From the NCBI RefSeq assembly GCF_902859745.1, contig NZ_CADIJW010000001.1:186001-250000 (forward strand): a stretch of 64,000 nucleotides of DNA, read 5' to 3'. Below are positions 1-8,329 of this stretch, piece by piece (within the stretch, counting starts at the first letter, position 1; every line of letters begins with the position of its first letter). This DNA comes from Achromobacter dolens. Its GTDB lineage: Bacteria; Pseudomonadota; Gammaproteobacteria; Burkholderiales; Burkholderiaceae_B. Under the pieces are notes generated by a model. It worked only from the letters and a program-made list of their open reading frames with translations. It ran no database searches and was not told the DNA's origin. A program made the position numbers and the translations under genes.

Positions 1-1
1 T

Positions 2-316
2 AGCGACTCCGTGTCAAGGAAGGGGGCGACAACAATTGTTATGTATCGGCCGGCTAATTTTCTCGTCTCACCCTCGGGTAAAAAAATAAAGGGTGTGCAA
101 GTGCAGCTTCGAGATAGCGCCCAGGCGGATGTATCGATGCAGGTTTGCTACGGTAATACAGTTAATTGCCTTCCGATATCCTACGATGGGAGAATTTACC
201 AATATTTTGTTGGCAGTCCTGCCGATAATACGTTCTATGTCAAATATACCGGTACGGGTGCCGGGCCGTACCCCAGGTACATAATTTCCTCGATGGTGGT
301 GTATTACAACGACTAA
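2..316 (+). CDS. C-terminal end of an unrecognised protein (partial)
   Basis: The frame is open from the left edge to a TAA stop at 314-316. A GTG at 11 could be a start, but it has no visible ribosome binding site and the frame continues upstream, so I read this as the last ~104 residues of a longer protein. The visible part is rich in Tyr, Val, Ser, Gly and Thr, with alternating polar and hydrophobic residues as in a beta-sheet domain, and has one close cysteine pair (CYGNTVNC) suggesting a disulfide and an extracytoplasmic location. Base composition is roughly 45-50% GC by eye, clearly below the export operon that follows on the same strand after a 100-bp gap. I do not recognise the family. 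Its position ahead of a dedicated exporter makes it a possible cargo, which is inference only. Confidence 0.5.
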   Translation, partial: SDSVSRKGATTIVMYRPANFLVSPSGKKIKGVQVQLRDSAQADVSMQVCYGNTVNCLPISYDGRIYQYFVGSPADNTFYVKYTGTGAGPYPRYIISSMVVYYND

Positions 317-416
317 GCAAGTTCCGATCGATAGTGGGTCATTGCCGGTTTGGCTATAACCCGCTATCGAATACATTTGAATCGATTTGGACCTTTTGAC
401 TGATGCGGCTTGCAAG

Positions 417-1121
417 ATGCTGCACCATCCGCTCATTCACGTCACACATGTCAGCCATGCCTATCGCATGAGCAGCCAATCCGTATCCGTGCTACGGGAC
501 GTGACGCTCGGGATCCACCCCGGCGAAACCTGCGCGCTGCTTGGGGCGTCCGGTTCCGGCAAGAGCACCTTGCTCAATATCCTGGGCTTGCTCGACCGGC
601 CGTCGGCCGGCCAGTTCCTGTTTCGCGGACGCGACATGCTGGATATGGACGAGAACGCTCGCGCCTGGGTTCGCAATCGAGAGATCGGGTTCGTTTTTCA
701 GTCCTTCAACCTGTTGCCCCGTATGAACGCCCTCGATAACGTTGCCTTGCCACTGTTCTATCGTGGTATCCCGCGAGCCCAGGCGCGGGCCACGGCCACG
801 GATTGGCTTCGTCAAGTTGGATTGGCCGATCGCGGCGGGCATCTCCCTGCCGATCTCTCCGGCGGGCAGCGCCAGCGGGTCGCCATTGCCCGCGCCTTGG
901 TCGGCAATCCCTCCGTCATTCTTGCGGACGAACCGACCGGTAATCTGGATCAAGCTTCAGCCGAGAGCATCATGGCCTTGCTCATGGGGCTGAATCGCGA
1001 GCGGGCGGTCACGATCGTGATGGTGACGCATGATGCCAACCTGGCTGACCGCTTCTCGCGCCAGCTCCATGTGCGCGACGGTGTATTGCATGAACCCTGC
1101 CACTGCGATGAAAGACGTTGA
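417..1121 (+). CDS. ABC transporter ATP-binding protein, MacB/LolD type
   Basis: This is the nucleotide-binding subunit of a tripartite exporter, powering the separate permease encoded next. A 234-residue protein starts at ATG 417; an upstream TTG at 387 is in frame but a poorer start. Walker A (GASGSGKST, ~43-51), Q-loop (FVFQSFNL), signature LSGGQ (~147-151), Walker B ending in DEPTGNLD and the switch histidine (VTHD, ~205) are all intact. The EPTGNLD string and overall length are typical of the MacB/LolD/FtsE group. The permease follows within 20 bp, and the outer membrane factor and adaptor follow with 8-bp overlaps, so one operon is likely. The substrate cannot be told from sequence; the group exports macrolides, peptides, lipoproteins or siderophores. 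Confidence 0.9.
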   Translation: MLHHPLIHVTHVSHAYRMSSQSVSVLRDVTLGIHPGETCALLGASGSGKSTLLNILGLLDRPSAGQFLFRGRDMLDMDENARAWVRNREIGFVFQSFNLLPRMNALDNVALPLFYRGIPRAQARATATDWLRQVGLADRGGHLPADLSGGQRQRVAIARALVGNPSVILADEPTGNLDQASAESIMALLMGLNRERAVTIVMVTHDANLADRFSRQLHVRDGVLHEPCHCDERR

Positions 1122-1139
1122 TTTCCGGTGTTCCGGTGC

Positions 1140-2330
1140 ATGCGCGGTCCATCGCTGACGCAAACTGCGCTGCAAGCGGCCGACAGCCTGCGCCAAATGG
1201 GTCGCAGGGCCTTGTTGGCTTTGCTCGGCATCATGGTCGGCAGCACCGCCATCATCGCGCTCCTGAACATCGGGCATAGCGCCGCCGAACAGGTGATGCG
1301 CATGTTCAAGGACATGGGTACGGACATCCTGGTGGTGACTTTCCCTGTGACGGGCGCCAAGCCGCGCGCGCTGCCCCGCGCGTTGGATGCCGGCGCGTTG
1401 GCGCAAGCCGTGCCGGGCATCCGCCATGCGGCGCCCCTGTCGGTCTACAACGTGCCGCTGCGTTTCCCGGGACGTACGATGGTTCCCAGGATCGTAGGCA
1501 CGACGCCGGATCTTGCCGCCGCGATGAATCTGCGCATGGATCGCGGCCGTTTCCTGTCGCCGTTCGATCGTCATGCCACGTTTGCCGTCGTCGGTGCGGA
1601 AATCGCGCGTGAACTGGGCAGTCCGGCGCATCCGCTCGCCCTGGGGGCCTCGCTGCAAATTGGCGGCTACTTCTATCAGGTCATCGGCGTCACGCGCAGC
1701 ATGAAGGGGAATCCGCTGATTCCGGTCGATGCGGACCGATCGGTGATCGTTCCCGTTGAAGGGCTGCACCGATTGTTTCCCAAGCCTGAACTCGGCGCCA
1801 TCCTGGCCAGGGCGACGCCTATGGCCGACCTTGTGGAAACGGCCAGCGCGCTGCGCGAGTATGTCGGCACGCAGGTGCCCGGCAGGGAGGTCCAGGTGGA
1901 TATTCCCCGGCAATTGATCGATGGTCTCGAGCGCCAGTCCCGAACCTTCTCATATCTGCTCGCGGGACTGGGCGCGATCTCATTGCTGGTGGGCGGCGTG
2001 GGCGTGATGAACGTGATGCTGATGAGTGTCTCCGAAAGGCGGCGCGAGATCGGCGTTCGCCTGGCGCTCGGGGCGACCCGGCGCGACATCCGCCTGTTGT
2101 TCCTCGCCGAGGCGGGCCTGTTGGCCATGGTGGGCGCGGCGCTGGGCGCAGTGTTCGGCGTTGGCGCGGCCTACGCTTTTGCGCGCTACTCCGGTTGGGA
2201 TTTCGTGCTGGCGCCCGCATCCTTGCCCTTGGGGATGGGCACGGCGCTGCTGACGGGCTTGTTCTTCGGTTGGTATCCGGCCGTCGCGGCTTCGCGGCTG
2301 GAACCTGTCCAGGCCTTGCGCGATGCGTAG
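1140..2330 (+). CDS. ABC transporter permease, MacB/FtsX family
   Basis: Inner-membrane permease of the exporter. The layout is MacB-like: an N-terminal membrane helix (~20-42), a periplasmic domain of about 210 residues, then three C-terminal helices separated by the conserved cytoplasmic stretch MSVSERRREIGVRLALGAT, the FtsX-domain hallmark that contacts the ATPase. Unlike E. coli MacB, the ATPase is a separate polypeptide (the gene before). ATG 1140 is chosen; GTG 1128 is in frame and equally possible. The last 8 bp overlap the outer-membrane-factor gene, pointing to translational coupling. These transporters act as mechanotransmission pumps that push periplasmic substrates through a TolC-like channel, so the substrate is probably periplasmic. 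Confidence 0.88.
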   Translation: MRGPSLTQTALQAADSLRQMGRRALLALLGIMVGSTAIIALLNIGHSAAEQVMRMFKDMGTDILVVTFPVTGAKPRALPRALDAGALAQAVPGIRHAAPLSVYNVPLRFPGRTMVPRIVGTTPDLAAAMNLRMDRGRFLSPFDRHATFAVVGAEIARELGSPAHPLALGASLQIGGYFYQVIGVTRSMKGNPLIPVDADRSVIVPVEGLHRLFPKPELGAILARATPMADLVETASALREYVGTQVPGREVQVDIPRQLIDGLERQSRTFSYLLAGLGAISLLVGGVGVMNVMLMSVSERRREIGVRLALGATRRDIRLLFLAEAGLLAMVGAALGAVFGVGAAYAFARYSGWDFVLAPASLPLGMGTALLTGLFFGWYPAVAASRLEPVQALRDA

Positions 2331-3804
2331 TGCGGCGCGAATGCTCATCGTGGCGCTTGGGTTGGCGGCGCTGTCACCCGTGGCACGCGCGGGTGATGAG
2401 CCGTTGCCGTCTCGCCCGACCATGCCGTATCAGGCGCCGGCCGTGGTGGGCCAGGGCGTCGTCGATCTGACCTTGACCGATGCCGTCTTTCTCGGCTTGC
2501 GCGCCAATCGCGGCATACGCAGCGCCTACCTGACCCGCGTGGCGCAGAAGTTCGACCTGCGCGTGGCCGAGGATTTCTTTTCGCCCAAGCTTCTCGTTAC
2601 CGGGCAGATCACCGGCAACCGCAATCAGGACGATCGTTCGCGGCAGGGGGTGCTTTCGCCCGCGGCGACGATGGTGGGGGAATTCGGCACGCGTTTCAGC
2701 CTGGGTTGGACCAGCCAATTGAGCAAGGCCAACCGGGCGGGAGGGTTCCGCGACGACGGCGTCACGCTCGCGATCATCCAACCCTTGCTGCGCGGCGCGG
2801 GCCGCGAGGTGGCAACCGCGCCCTTGCGCATGGCGCGCTTGATCGAGCAAAGCAATCGGCTGACTTTGCAGGATTCGGTTTCCCAGACCGTTACGCAGAT
2901 CGTCCAGGCCTACTGGCAATTGATGCGGGCGCAAGAGCAAGTCACCATTGCCAAGGCGGCATTGCAGCGTTCCCAAGCGCTTCTGGAGATCAACCAGGCG
3001 CTGATCGCCGCCGGACGCATGGCGCGGGTCGACCTGGTGCAGACGGAGGCCGATGTGGCCGCCCAGGAGTTCAATGTCGAGAATGCCGATAACGATCTCA
3101 ACGCCAGCCGATTGATGTTGCTGCAACTGCTGGCCCTGGATCTGCGCAGCCGGATCCGGGCCAGCGACACGCCCGGGAAAATGCCCTCGACGCTCAGCGT
3201 GCAGGATGCCCAGCGCATCGCGTTGATGCACCAACCGCGGTATTTGCAGCAGGTGATCGCCCGGGAACAGGCCGATATCAATCTTGCGGTCGCGCGCGAC
3301 AACCGCCTGTGGGATGTTTCCCTGATGGGCGGCGCCAGCCAGGGGCGAACGAGGCGGTCGAGCCGTGCGGACGCGGTGTCCGATCGCCATTGGGACGGGT
3401 ATGTGGGTGTCCAGGTCCAGATACCGATCGGCGACCTGAGCGCACGACAGGCTGCCGTCCATGCAAAAGCCGACGCGGACAACCAGGCGCTGCTGCTCGA
3501 AGACGCCGAACAGCAGTTGGTGCTGGACGTGAATAACGCGGTGCGGGAACTGGCCTCTCGATGGCGCCAGTACGAAATCGCGGGACGCGTTCGCGATCTT
3601 TCACGCAAGAAGCTCGAGATCGAACGTCAGAAACTGCAGGCAGGACGATCGAGCAATTTTCAGGTGCTGGCCTTTGAAACCGATCTACGCGGGGCGGAGA
3701 ACGCCCGACTCAATGCCTTGATCGGCTATCTGGATGCACAGGCGCAGTTGGACCTGAAGCTTGGCATGACATTGCAAAGTTGGGGTATCTCGCTGAATGA
3801 CTAA
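2323..3804 (+). CDS. TolC-family outer membrane efflux protein
   Basis: Outer-membrane channel of the tripartite exporter. The 493-residue product starts with a cleavable signal peptide (basic start, hydrophobic core to ~22, AxA-type site before GDEP). The body has two repeats of long amphipathic, Ala/Gln/Arg-rich helices (for example around 165-290 and 355-475), as expected for the alpha-barrel of TolC-family proteins. Length is typical of the family. It overlaps the permease upstream and the adaptor downstream by 8 bp each. Having its own channel gene means this exporter need not borrow the housekeeping TolC. No lipobox is seen, so it is probably not a lipoprotein channel of the OprM type. 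Confidence 0.85.
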   Translation: MRSAARMLIVALGLAALSPVARAGDEPLPSRPTMPYQAPAVVGQGVVDLTLTDAVFLGLRANRGIRSAYLTRVAQKFDLRVAEDFFSPKLLVTGQITGNRNQDDRSRQGVLSPAATMVGEFGTRFSLGWTSQLSKANRAGGFRDDGVTLAIIQPLLRGAGREVATAPLRMARLIEQSNRLTLQDSVSQTVTQIVQAYWQLMRAQEQVTIAKAALQRSQALLEINQALIAAGRMARVDLVQTEADVAAQEFNVENADNDLNASRLMLLQLLALDLRSRIRASDTPGKMPSTLSVQDAQRIALMHQPRYLQQVIAREQADINLAVARDNRLWDVSLMGGASQGRTRRSSRADAVSDRHWDGYVGVQVQIPIGDLSARQAAVHAKADADNQALLLEDAEQQLVLDVNNAVRELASRWRQYEIAGRVRDLSRKKLEIERQKLQAGRSSNFQVLAFETDLRGAENARLNALIGYLDAQAQLDLKLGMTLQSWGISLND

Positions 3805-5071
3805 GCGCTTTGCCTATAAATCCGGCCTGATGGCAGCGGGCGTGGCCCTGCTTGCCGTCGCGGCGATCGCCTTTGCATGGCATCGGCCGCCTGGCGGCAG
3901 GGCGCAAGATAAACCCTCGCCCTGGACATTGGTTTCGCCACGGCCGGTCGAGATTCGTCTGGGCGTGGCGGGAAAGATCGTTTCGGCGCAGATCGTCACA
4001 ATCACAGCGCCCTTCGATGGCAATATCAAGTCGCTTGAGGTGTCGGAAGGGCAGCGGGTGGAGGCGGGCCAGCGCCTGCTCGAGATGGATGTGACCGAAC
4101 TCGACATACAGCGACGCCAGGCGCTGAGCGAACAGATCAAGGCGCGCAAGCTCCTGAGCGACATCGACCACTGGGAGTCTGGCCCTGACGTCGCCCGCGC
4201 TCGTCAAACCCTGTCGAGCGCGCGTCTCAGTCTGAGCGACACGCATCAGAAGCTGGTTGAGACCAGGCAGCTCTATGAGCGCGGAATCGTGCCCCGCATG
4301 GAGCTGGATGCGTTGATCCAGCAGGAAAAGATGCAATCCCTGTCGGTGGCCTCGGCAGAGGCGGAACTCGCCGACGCCCGGGAGCGCGGCAAGGGGCAAG
4401 CGCGGCAACTCGCGGAAATGGAGGTGGCCAATGCCACGGCCCGGCTCAATGCGCTGGCCGATGAGGCCTCCGGCGTGGTGGTGGCGCCGTTTTCGGGTGT
4501 CGTGATCCGGGTCCCGGGCAACGGCGATGGCAGGCGGGACGCCGTCGGAGAGCCATTGTTGGCGGGCGCCAAGGTTGGGCAGGGCCAGGGGCTGTTGGCC
4601 ATTGCCAACGTCGCGCGGGTCCATGTCGTGGCCAAGGTCGACGAGACGGATCTGAATCGGCTGCGTCCAGGCCAGCCGGTGGAAATACGTGGCGAAGGAT
4701 TCAGGGACCTGGCGCTTTCCGGCGAATTGGAATCGATCGGGGTGCAGGGACTCGAGGGAGACTCGCAGGCGGGCACGATGTATCGGGTAGTGATTGCATT
4801 GCCGCCGCTGACGGCGGCGCAACAGGCGGTGGTGCGGCTGGGAATGACGGCGAGCGCCTCGATCGTGATCTTTCATGATGAGCAGGCGATGGTGGTGCCG
4901 GCCACGGCGATTCGTACTGACGCGGGAAAGAGCCTTGTCCGGTTTCGTGAATCGGCAAGCTCCACCGAGCGGTCGATCGTGGTCTCGGCCGGGCCTGCCA
5001 CGCCGGACGGGGTGGTCGTGACGGGCCTTTCACCGGGTTATGTCCGGGATGAATGGCAACCTTCGCCGTGA
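3797..5071 (+). CDS. Periplasmic adaptor (HlyD/MacA family)
   Basis: Membrane-fusion subunit linking the permease and the outer membrane channel. The 424-residue protein has an uncleaved-looking N-terminal anchor (~12-30), then a biotinyl-lipoyl half-motif (DGNIKSLEVSEGQRVEAGQ, ~77-95), a long helical hairpin (~105-225), the second lipoyl half (SGVVVAPFSGVVIRVPGNGD, ~233-252) and C-terminal beta-barrel and membrane-proximal domains. This order matches MacA. It is last in the operon and overlaps the outer-membrane gene by 8 bp; a 48-bp gap then separates it from tcdA, which looks independently transcribed. Assignment to the family is secure; the exported substrate is unknown. Confidence 0.87.
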   Translation: MTKRFAYKSGLMAAGVALLAVAAIAFAWHRPPGGRAQDKPSPWTLVSPRPVEIRLGVAGKIVSAQIVTITAPFDGNIKSLEVSEGQRVEAGQRLLEMDVTELDIQRRQALSEQIKARKLLSDIDHWESGPDVARARQTLSSARLSLSDTHQKLVETRQLYERGIVPRMELDALIQQEKMQSLSVASAEAELADARERGKGQARQLAEMEVANATARLNALADEASGVVVAPFSGVVIRVPGNGDGRRDAVGEPLLAGAKVGQGQGLLAIANVARVHVVAKVDETDLNRLRPGQPVEIRGEGFRDLALSGELESIGVQGLEGDSQAGTMYRVVIALPPLTAAQQAVVRLGMTASASIVIFHDEQAMVVPATAIRTDAGKSLVRFRESASSTERSIVVSAGPATPDGVVVTGLSPGYVRDEWQPSP

Positions 5072-5119
5072 AAGGACCCGGGGGGATCGCCCGACGCGCG
5101 CCCATATAAAATACCCCCC

Positions 5120-5956
5120 ATGACCGCCCCAGAAGAAAAAGCCGACATCGCCCGCCGCTTCGGCAGCCTGTCCCGCCTCTACGGCCCCGAGGCTCCCGCC
5201 CGCCTCCAGAACGCCCACATCGCCGTCGCCGGCCTGGGTGGCGTAGGCTCGTGGACGGTCGAAGCGCTGGCCCGCTGCGGGGTCGGCGCCCTGACGCTGA
5301 TCGACCTGGACCACATCGCCGAATCCAACGTCAACCGGCAGATCCATGCGCTCACGGAAACCCTGGGGCAGTCCAAGGTGGATGCCATGGCCGAACGCAT
5401 CCTGGCCATCAATCCCGAATGTCGCCTGACCCGTGTGGACGATTTCGTTTCTCCGGAAAACGTCGCGCAAGTGTTGCCCGGCCCCTACAGCGCCATCATC
5501 GACTGCACCGACCAGGCCGCCGCCAAGATCGCCATGATCCTGCATGCGCGGGCGCTGGGGATTCCGATGCTGCTGTGCGGCGGCGCCGGCGGCAAGACCG
5601 ATCCGCTGGCGTTGCGCGCCGGCGACCTGTCGGCCGCGGTCAATGACGCCTTGCTGTCCAAGCTGCGCAACAAGCTGCGGCGCGAGCATGGGTTTCCGCG
5701 GGCGGCGGACAAGAACGGCAAGGCGCTCAAGCGCGTGCCGAAGATGGGGATTCATGCCCTGTGGTTCGATCAGCCCGCCATCCTGCCCGATGAATGGACG
5801 CGGCAGGCCGAGGCCGAGGACGATATGGGCGCCTCGGCGCAGGCCGTGGCGCCGCAGGGGTTGTCCTGTGCCGGCTATGGCTCGGTGGTCACCGTGACCG
5901 CCGCCATGGGCATGGCGGCTGCCAACGAGGCCCTGCGGCTGGCGTTGCAAGGCTAG
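5120..5956 (+). CDS. tcdA: tRNA threonylcarbamoyladenosine dehydratase TcdA
   Basis: An E1/ThiF-fold enzyme (also called CsdL/YgdL) that uses ATP to dehydrate t6A37 of tRNAs decoding ANN codons to cyclic t6A. The 278-residue protein carries the nucleotide-binding loop VAGLGGVGSW (~34-43), the Asp-containing IDLDHIAESNVNRQ segment (~61-75), and the CTDQAAAK stretch typical of this subgroup. The C-terminal GYGSVVTVTAAMGMAAANEAL region also matches TcdA rather than MoeB or ThiF. The only upstream sequence is a 48-bp gap with an AT-rich patch (cccatataaaatacc) that could be a -10 box. It converges on the ferredoxin gene of the next operon across a 42-bp gap. A housekeeping gene, unrelated to its neighbours. 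Confidence 0.93.
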   Translation: MTAPEEKADIARRFGSLSRLYGPEAPARLQNAHIAVAGLGGVGSWTVEALARCGVGALTLIDLDHIAESNVNRQIHALTETLGQSKVDAMAERILAINPECRLTRVDDFVSPENVAQVLPGPYSAIIDCTDQAAAKIAMILHARALGIPMLLCGGAGGKTDPLALRAGDLSAAVNDALLSKLRNKLRREHGFPRAADKNGKALKRVPKMGIHALWFDQPAILPDEWTRQAEAEDDMGASAQAVAPQGLSCAGYGSVVTVTAAMGMAAANEALRLALQG

Positions 5957-5998
5957 CTGGGCGGCGACGGCCCGTCACGGAACGCCGCCGCGCCCGGG

Positions 5999-6310
5999 TC
6001 ACAGCGCCACGAACACCACGCCGTCCTCGATCCTGACCGGGTAGGTCGCCAGGTTGTCACGCAGCGGCGAACAGAGCGCGCGGCCGTCGCGCACGTCGAA
6101 GCGGCCCTGGTGCAGCGGGCACTCGATCTCGTGGCCCGTCAGGAAGCCGTCGCACAGGCGCGCATTGCCGTGCGTACAGAGGTTGTCGGTGGCGTAGACG
6201 TTGCCTTCCACGCCGTACAGCGCGATCTCGCGGCCGCCCGCCTGCACGGCGATCACGTCTTCGTCCGGCACGTCGGCCAGCGCGATGGCCTTGATCCAGT
6301 TCGTACTCAT
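5999..6310 (-). CDS. Rieske-type ferredoxin of an aromatic-ring oxygenase
   Basis: A 103-residue [2Fe-2S] carrier that passes electrons from a reductase to the oxygenase encoded upstream. The Rieske ligands are complete: C45-x-H47 in LCTHGNARL and C64-x2-H67 in CPLHQGRFD. Length and sequence style match NagAb/AndAb-type ferredoxins. It is the last gene of a minus-strand operon alpha-beta-ferredoxin, 15 bp after the beta subunit. No ferredoxin reductase gene lies in this operon, so the electron donor must come from elsewhere (the PDR-type reductase at 35045-36022 belongs to another oxygenase). Confidence 0.92.
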   Translation of the reverse strand: MSTNWIKAIALADVPDEDVIAVQAGGREIALYGVEGNVYATDNLCTHGNARLCDGFLTGHEIECPLHQGRFDVRDGRALCSPLRDNLATYPVRIEDGVVFVAL

Positions 6311-6325
6311 GTCTTGGTGTCCTGG

Positions 6326-6799
6326 TCAGATGGGGTAGATCAGCGAATTCGGGATCAGCTCGCTGTCGAAGATGCACAGCCGCGACTCGAACTTCAGCCC
6401 GTCGGGCGTCTGCCGGATCACGTCCAGGTAGCGGCCGACGTTGTAGACCGTGGTCAGTTGGTTCGGCTTGGTGCGGAACACCGCGTAGTTGGCTTCCGAT
6501 TCGATGCGGTCGCCCCGCACCGACAGCACGCGCGGGGCGCCGACCACGTGACGCTGGTAGTAGGGGTCGTGGAAGATGGTGTCGGTGGCGCCGTAGATGC
6601 GGTCCCTGAGCATGGCGCGGCTCTCGAACGACATGGTCGCCAGCGGATAGCCGCGTTCGTGGTTCTCGCGCGGCAGCACCTTGTAGACGCAGTCCTCCAG
6701 GAAGAAGTCGGGCCATTGCTCCCACTGTTCGGCGTCGAGCGCGGCGGCGTAGTCGGCGTACAGCCGGGTCAACTGGTAGTAGAGGGGGAAGTCCAGCAT
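6326..6799 (-). CDS. Aromatic-ring-hydroxylating oxygenase, beta subunit (NagH/AndAd-like)
   Basis: The small structural subunit of the alpha3beta3 oxygenase, 157 residues, with the SnoaL/NTF2-like fold inferred from family length and motifs (DFFLEDCVYKVLP near residue 29; DPYYQRHVV near residue 82). A longer open frame runs through this locus but its upstream part is out of frame with the alpha subunit, so the start is ATG 6799, preceded by a good ribosome binding site (GGAGGC about 6 bp upstream). That site lies inside the last codons of the alpha gene, whose stop is 2 bp away, indicating coupled translation. Confidence 0.88.
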   Translation of the reverse strand: MLDFPLYYQLTRLYADYAAALDAEQWEQWPDFFLEDCVYKVLPRENHERGYPLATMSFESRAMLRDRIYGATDTIFHDPYYQRHVVGAPRVLSVRGDRIESEANYAVFRTKPNQLTTVYNVGRYLDVIRQTPDGLKFESRLCIFDSELIPNSLIYPI

Positions 6800-6801
6800 G
6801 T

Positions 6802-8136
6802 TCACGCCTCCGCTTCCATCACGCGGCGCCAGTAGGCGTACATGCCGCGGATCAGGGTTTCGGTCACCATGTGGTCGGTGTTCTCGGCGGTCTTGCCGCC
6901 CAATTCGGCCACGCTGCGGTGCCAGGGCTTCTGCGCGAAGCCGGATTGCGAGAACTCGATCACTTCGCCATCGTCCGCCGAGACGAAGCCGGCCGGGCCG
7001 AACAGGTTGGCCTGGCGCAGGCGGCGCTGTGTCATCTCGGGGGTGTCGTCGGCGAAGCCGAAGTGGGTCCAGACGAAGTCGAAGGCGTCGTGGCCGACCG
7101 GCTGGATGTGGCGCGTGGACAGCGAGTTGACCTGCTGCTGGATGATGACGCTGGGGAACAGCGTCATCAGCACGGCGGTGGGGCCGTTCCACCAGGGTTC
7201 CGGCACGATGTCCAGGAAGCGGTCGTCGTTCAGCGTCATCTGTTCCTTGAAGCTGGACACGCCGCTGGTGACGCTGCCCTTGCCGCCCTGGCCGCGGGTC
7301 GAGATCATGGCTGCGTGGCGGAAGTGGCGGTCCATCTTCAGTTCGGAGCGGTTGTCGGCGCGCCACAGGCCGAAGGTGACGAACCAGGTGTGCAGCAGGC
7401 CGGGGTGGTAAGGGTCCTTGATGTTCTCCTGCATCAGCTTCCAGTTGCCCGGGATGCGCTGGCGGCTGTAGCCGTGGATGACCAGTTGGCGGCCGTCGAA
7501 GACGCGGTCGAAGTAGTGCAGGATGTCCGGGCCCAGGTAGTCTTCCAGCGGCTCGACGTCGTGGTCGAACGAGGCGAACACCACGCCGTTGCGGCAGGCC
7601 ACGGCCAGCTTGGTCAGGCCGTGCTCTTCCGGCTTGAAGTCGGGCGGCATGCCGCCGTTGACGCGGCCGTCCTGCTTGACGCCGCGGCGGAACGGCACGC
7701 CGATCAGGTTGCCCTGCAGGTCGTAGTTCCACTGGTGGTAGGGACAGACGAACTCGCTGCGGTTGCCGGAGCGTTCGCGGCAGAACTGCACGCCGCGGTG
7801 GGCGCAGACGTTCTCCACCACGCGCACCTGGCCGTCGTTGTCGCGCAGCAGGATGACGGAGCGCTCGCCCACGGCGGTGCGCTTGAAGTCGCCGGGATTG
7901 GGGATTTCCGCTTCCAGGCCGACGTAGCTCCAGTGGCCGCGATAGAAGAAACGCTCCAGCTCGCGCTGGTGCAGGGCGGCGTCGGTGTAGACGCCGAAGG
8001 GAATGCGGTGGCTGCCGTCGCCCTGCCAGGGGGGCATGAACGACAGCGGCTGTTCGGGGGCGGCGCTGGCGGGGCAGGCAGAGTTCGCGCGGGCGCCGGG
8101 GATCGTGTCCGTCGCGGTATCCAGGGGAGTGTTCAT
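6802..8136 (-). CDS. Aromatic-ring-hydroxylating oxygenase, alpha subunit (NagG/AndAc-like)
   Basis: The catalytic subunit, 444 residues. The Rieske centre ligands are C111, H113, C131 and H134 (CAHRG ... CPYHQW). The mononuclear iron triad is visible as D241-x2-H244-x4-H249 (DPYHPGLLH). Closest families from memory are NagG, the large subunit of salicylate 5-hydroxylase (salicylate to gentisate), and AndAc of three-component anthranilate dioxygenase. The adjacent NahR-like regulator favours a salicylate- or anthranilate-type substrate. No gentisate or catechol dioxygenase is present in the window, so the downstream pathway is encoded elsewhere. The operon is alpha-beta-ferredoxin, divergent from the regulator across 193 bp. 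Confidence 0.9.
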   Translation of the reverse strand: MNTPLDTATDTIPGARANSACPASAAPEQPLSFMPPWQGDGSHRIPFGVYTDAALHQRELERFFYRGHWSYVGLEAEIPNPGDFKRTAVGERSVILLRDNDGQVRVVENVCAHRGVQFCRERSGNRSEFVCPYHQWNYDLQGNLIGVPFRRGVKQDGRVNGGMPPDFKPEEHGLTKLAVACRNGVVFASFDHDVEPLEDYLGPDILHYFDRVFDGRQLVIHGYSRQRIPGNWKLMQENIKDPYHPGLLHTWFVTFGLWRADNRSELKMDRHFRHAAMISTRGQGGKGSVTSGVSSFKEQMTLNDDRFLDIVPEPWWNGPTAVLMTLFPSVIIQQQVNSLSTRHIQPVGHDAFDFVWTHFGFADDTPEMTQRRLRQANLFGPAGFVSADDGEVIEFSQSGFAQKPWHRSVAELGGKTAENTDHMVTETLIRGMYAYWRRVMEAEA

Positions 8137-8329
8137 CGGCGGCCTCCGGCGAGGCGGCCGTGCCTACAGGGCGTGACGCGGGGATGGCGCATGGTTGTCT
8201 CCTTCATCCATCGGAGCCGGCGCGACATGGGCGCAGGCGTTTGTTGCATCATCGGCCAGGGTGTGAAATAAATAAATAGAATCTGGATGATGACAACAAT
8301 CACCAAAATAAATATTGGTGGAGACAAGC
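8137..8329. promoter_or_regulatory. Divergent promoter region between NagG-like operon and its LysR regulator
   Basis: A 193-bp intergenic region with an AT-rich centre (about 8262-8317) in otherwise GC-rich DNA, as expected for face-to-face promoters with a shared LysR operator. Read on the minus strand it holds TTTCACACC followed by GATGATGC, loosely similar to the NahR box (ATTCAYRCT then TGAT), but the match is imperfect. The regulator start at 8330 has a GGAGA ribosome binding site. Confidence 0.45.

Noticed and set aside
6326-7732. A 468-residue reading that would fuse an N-terminal extension to the oxygenase beta subunit
   Set aside because: The extension overlaps the alpha-subunit gene out of frame; a good ribosome site sits directly before ATG 6799.
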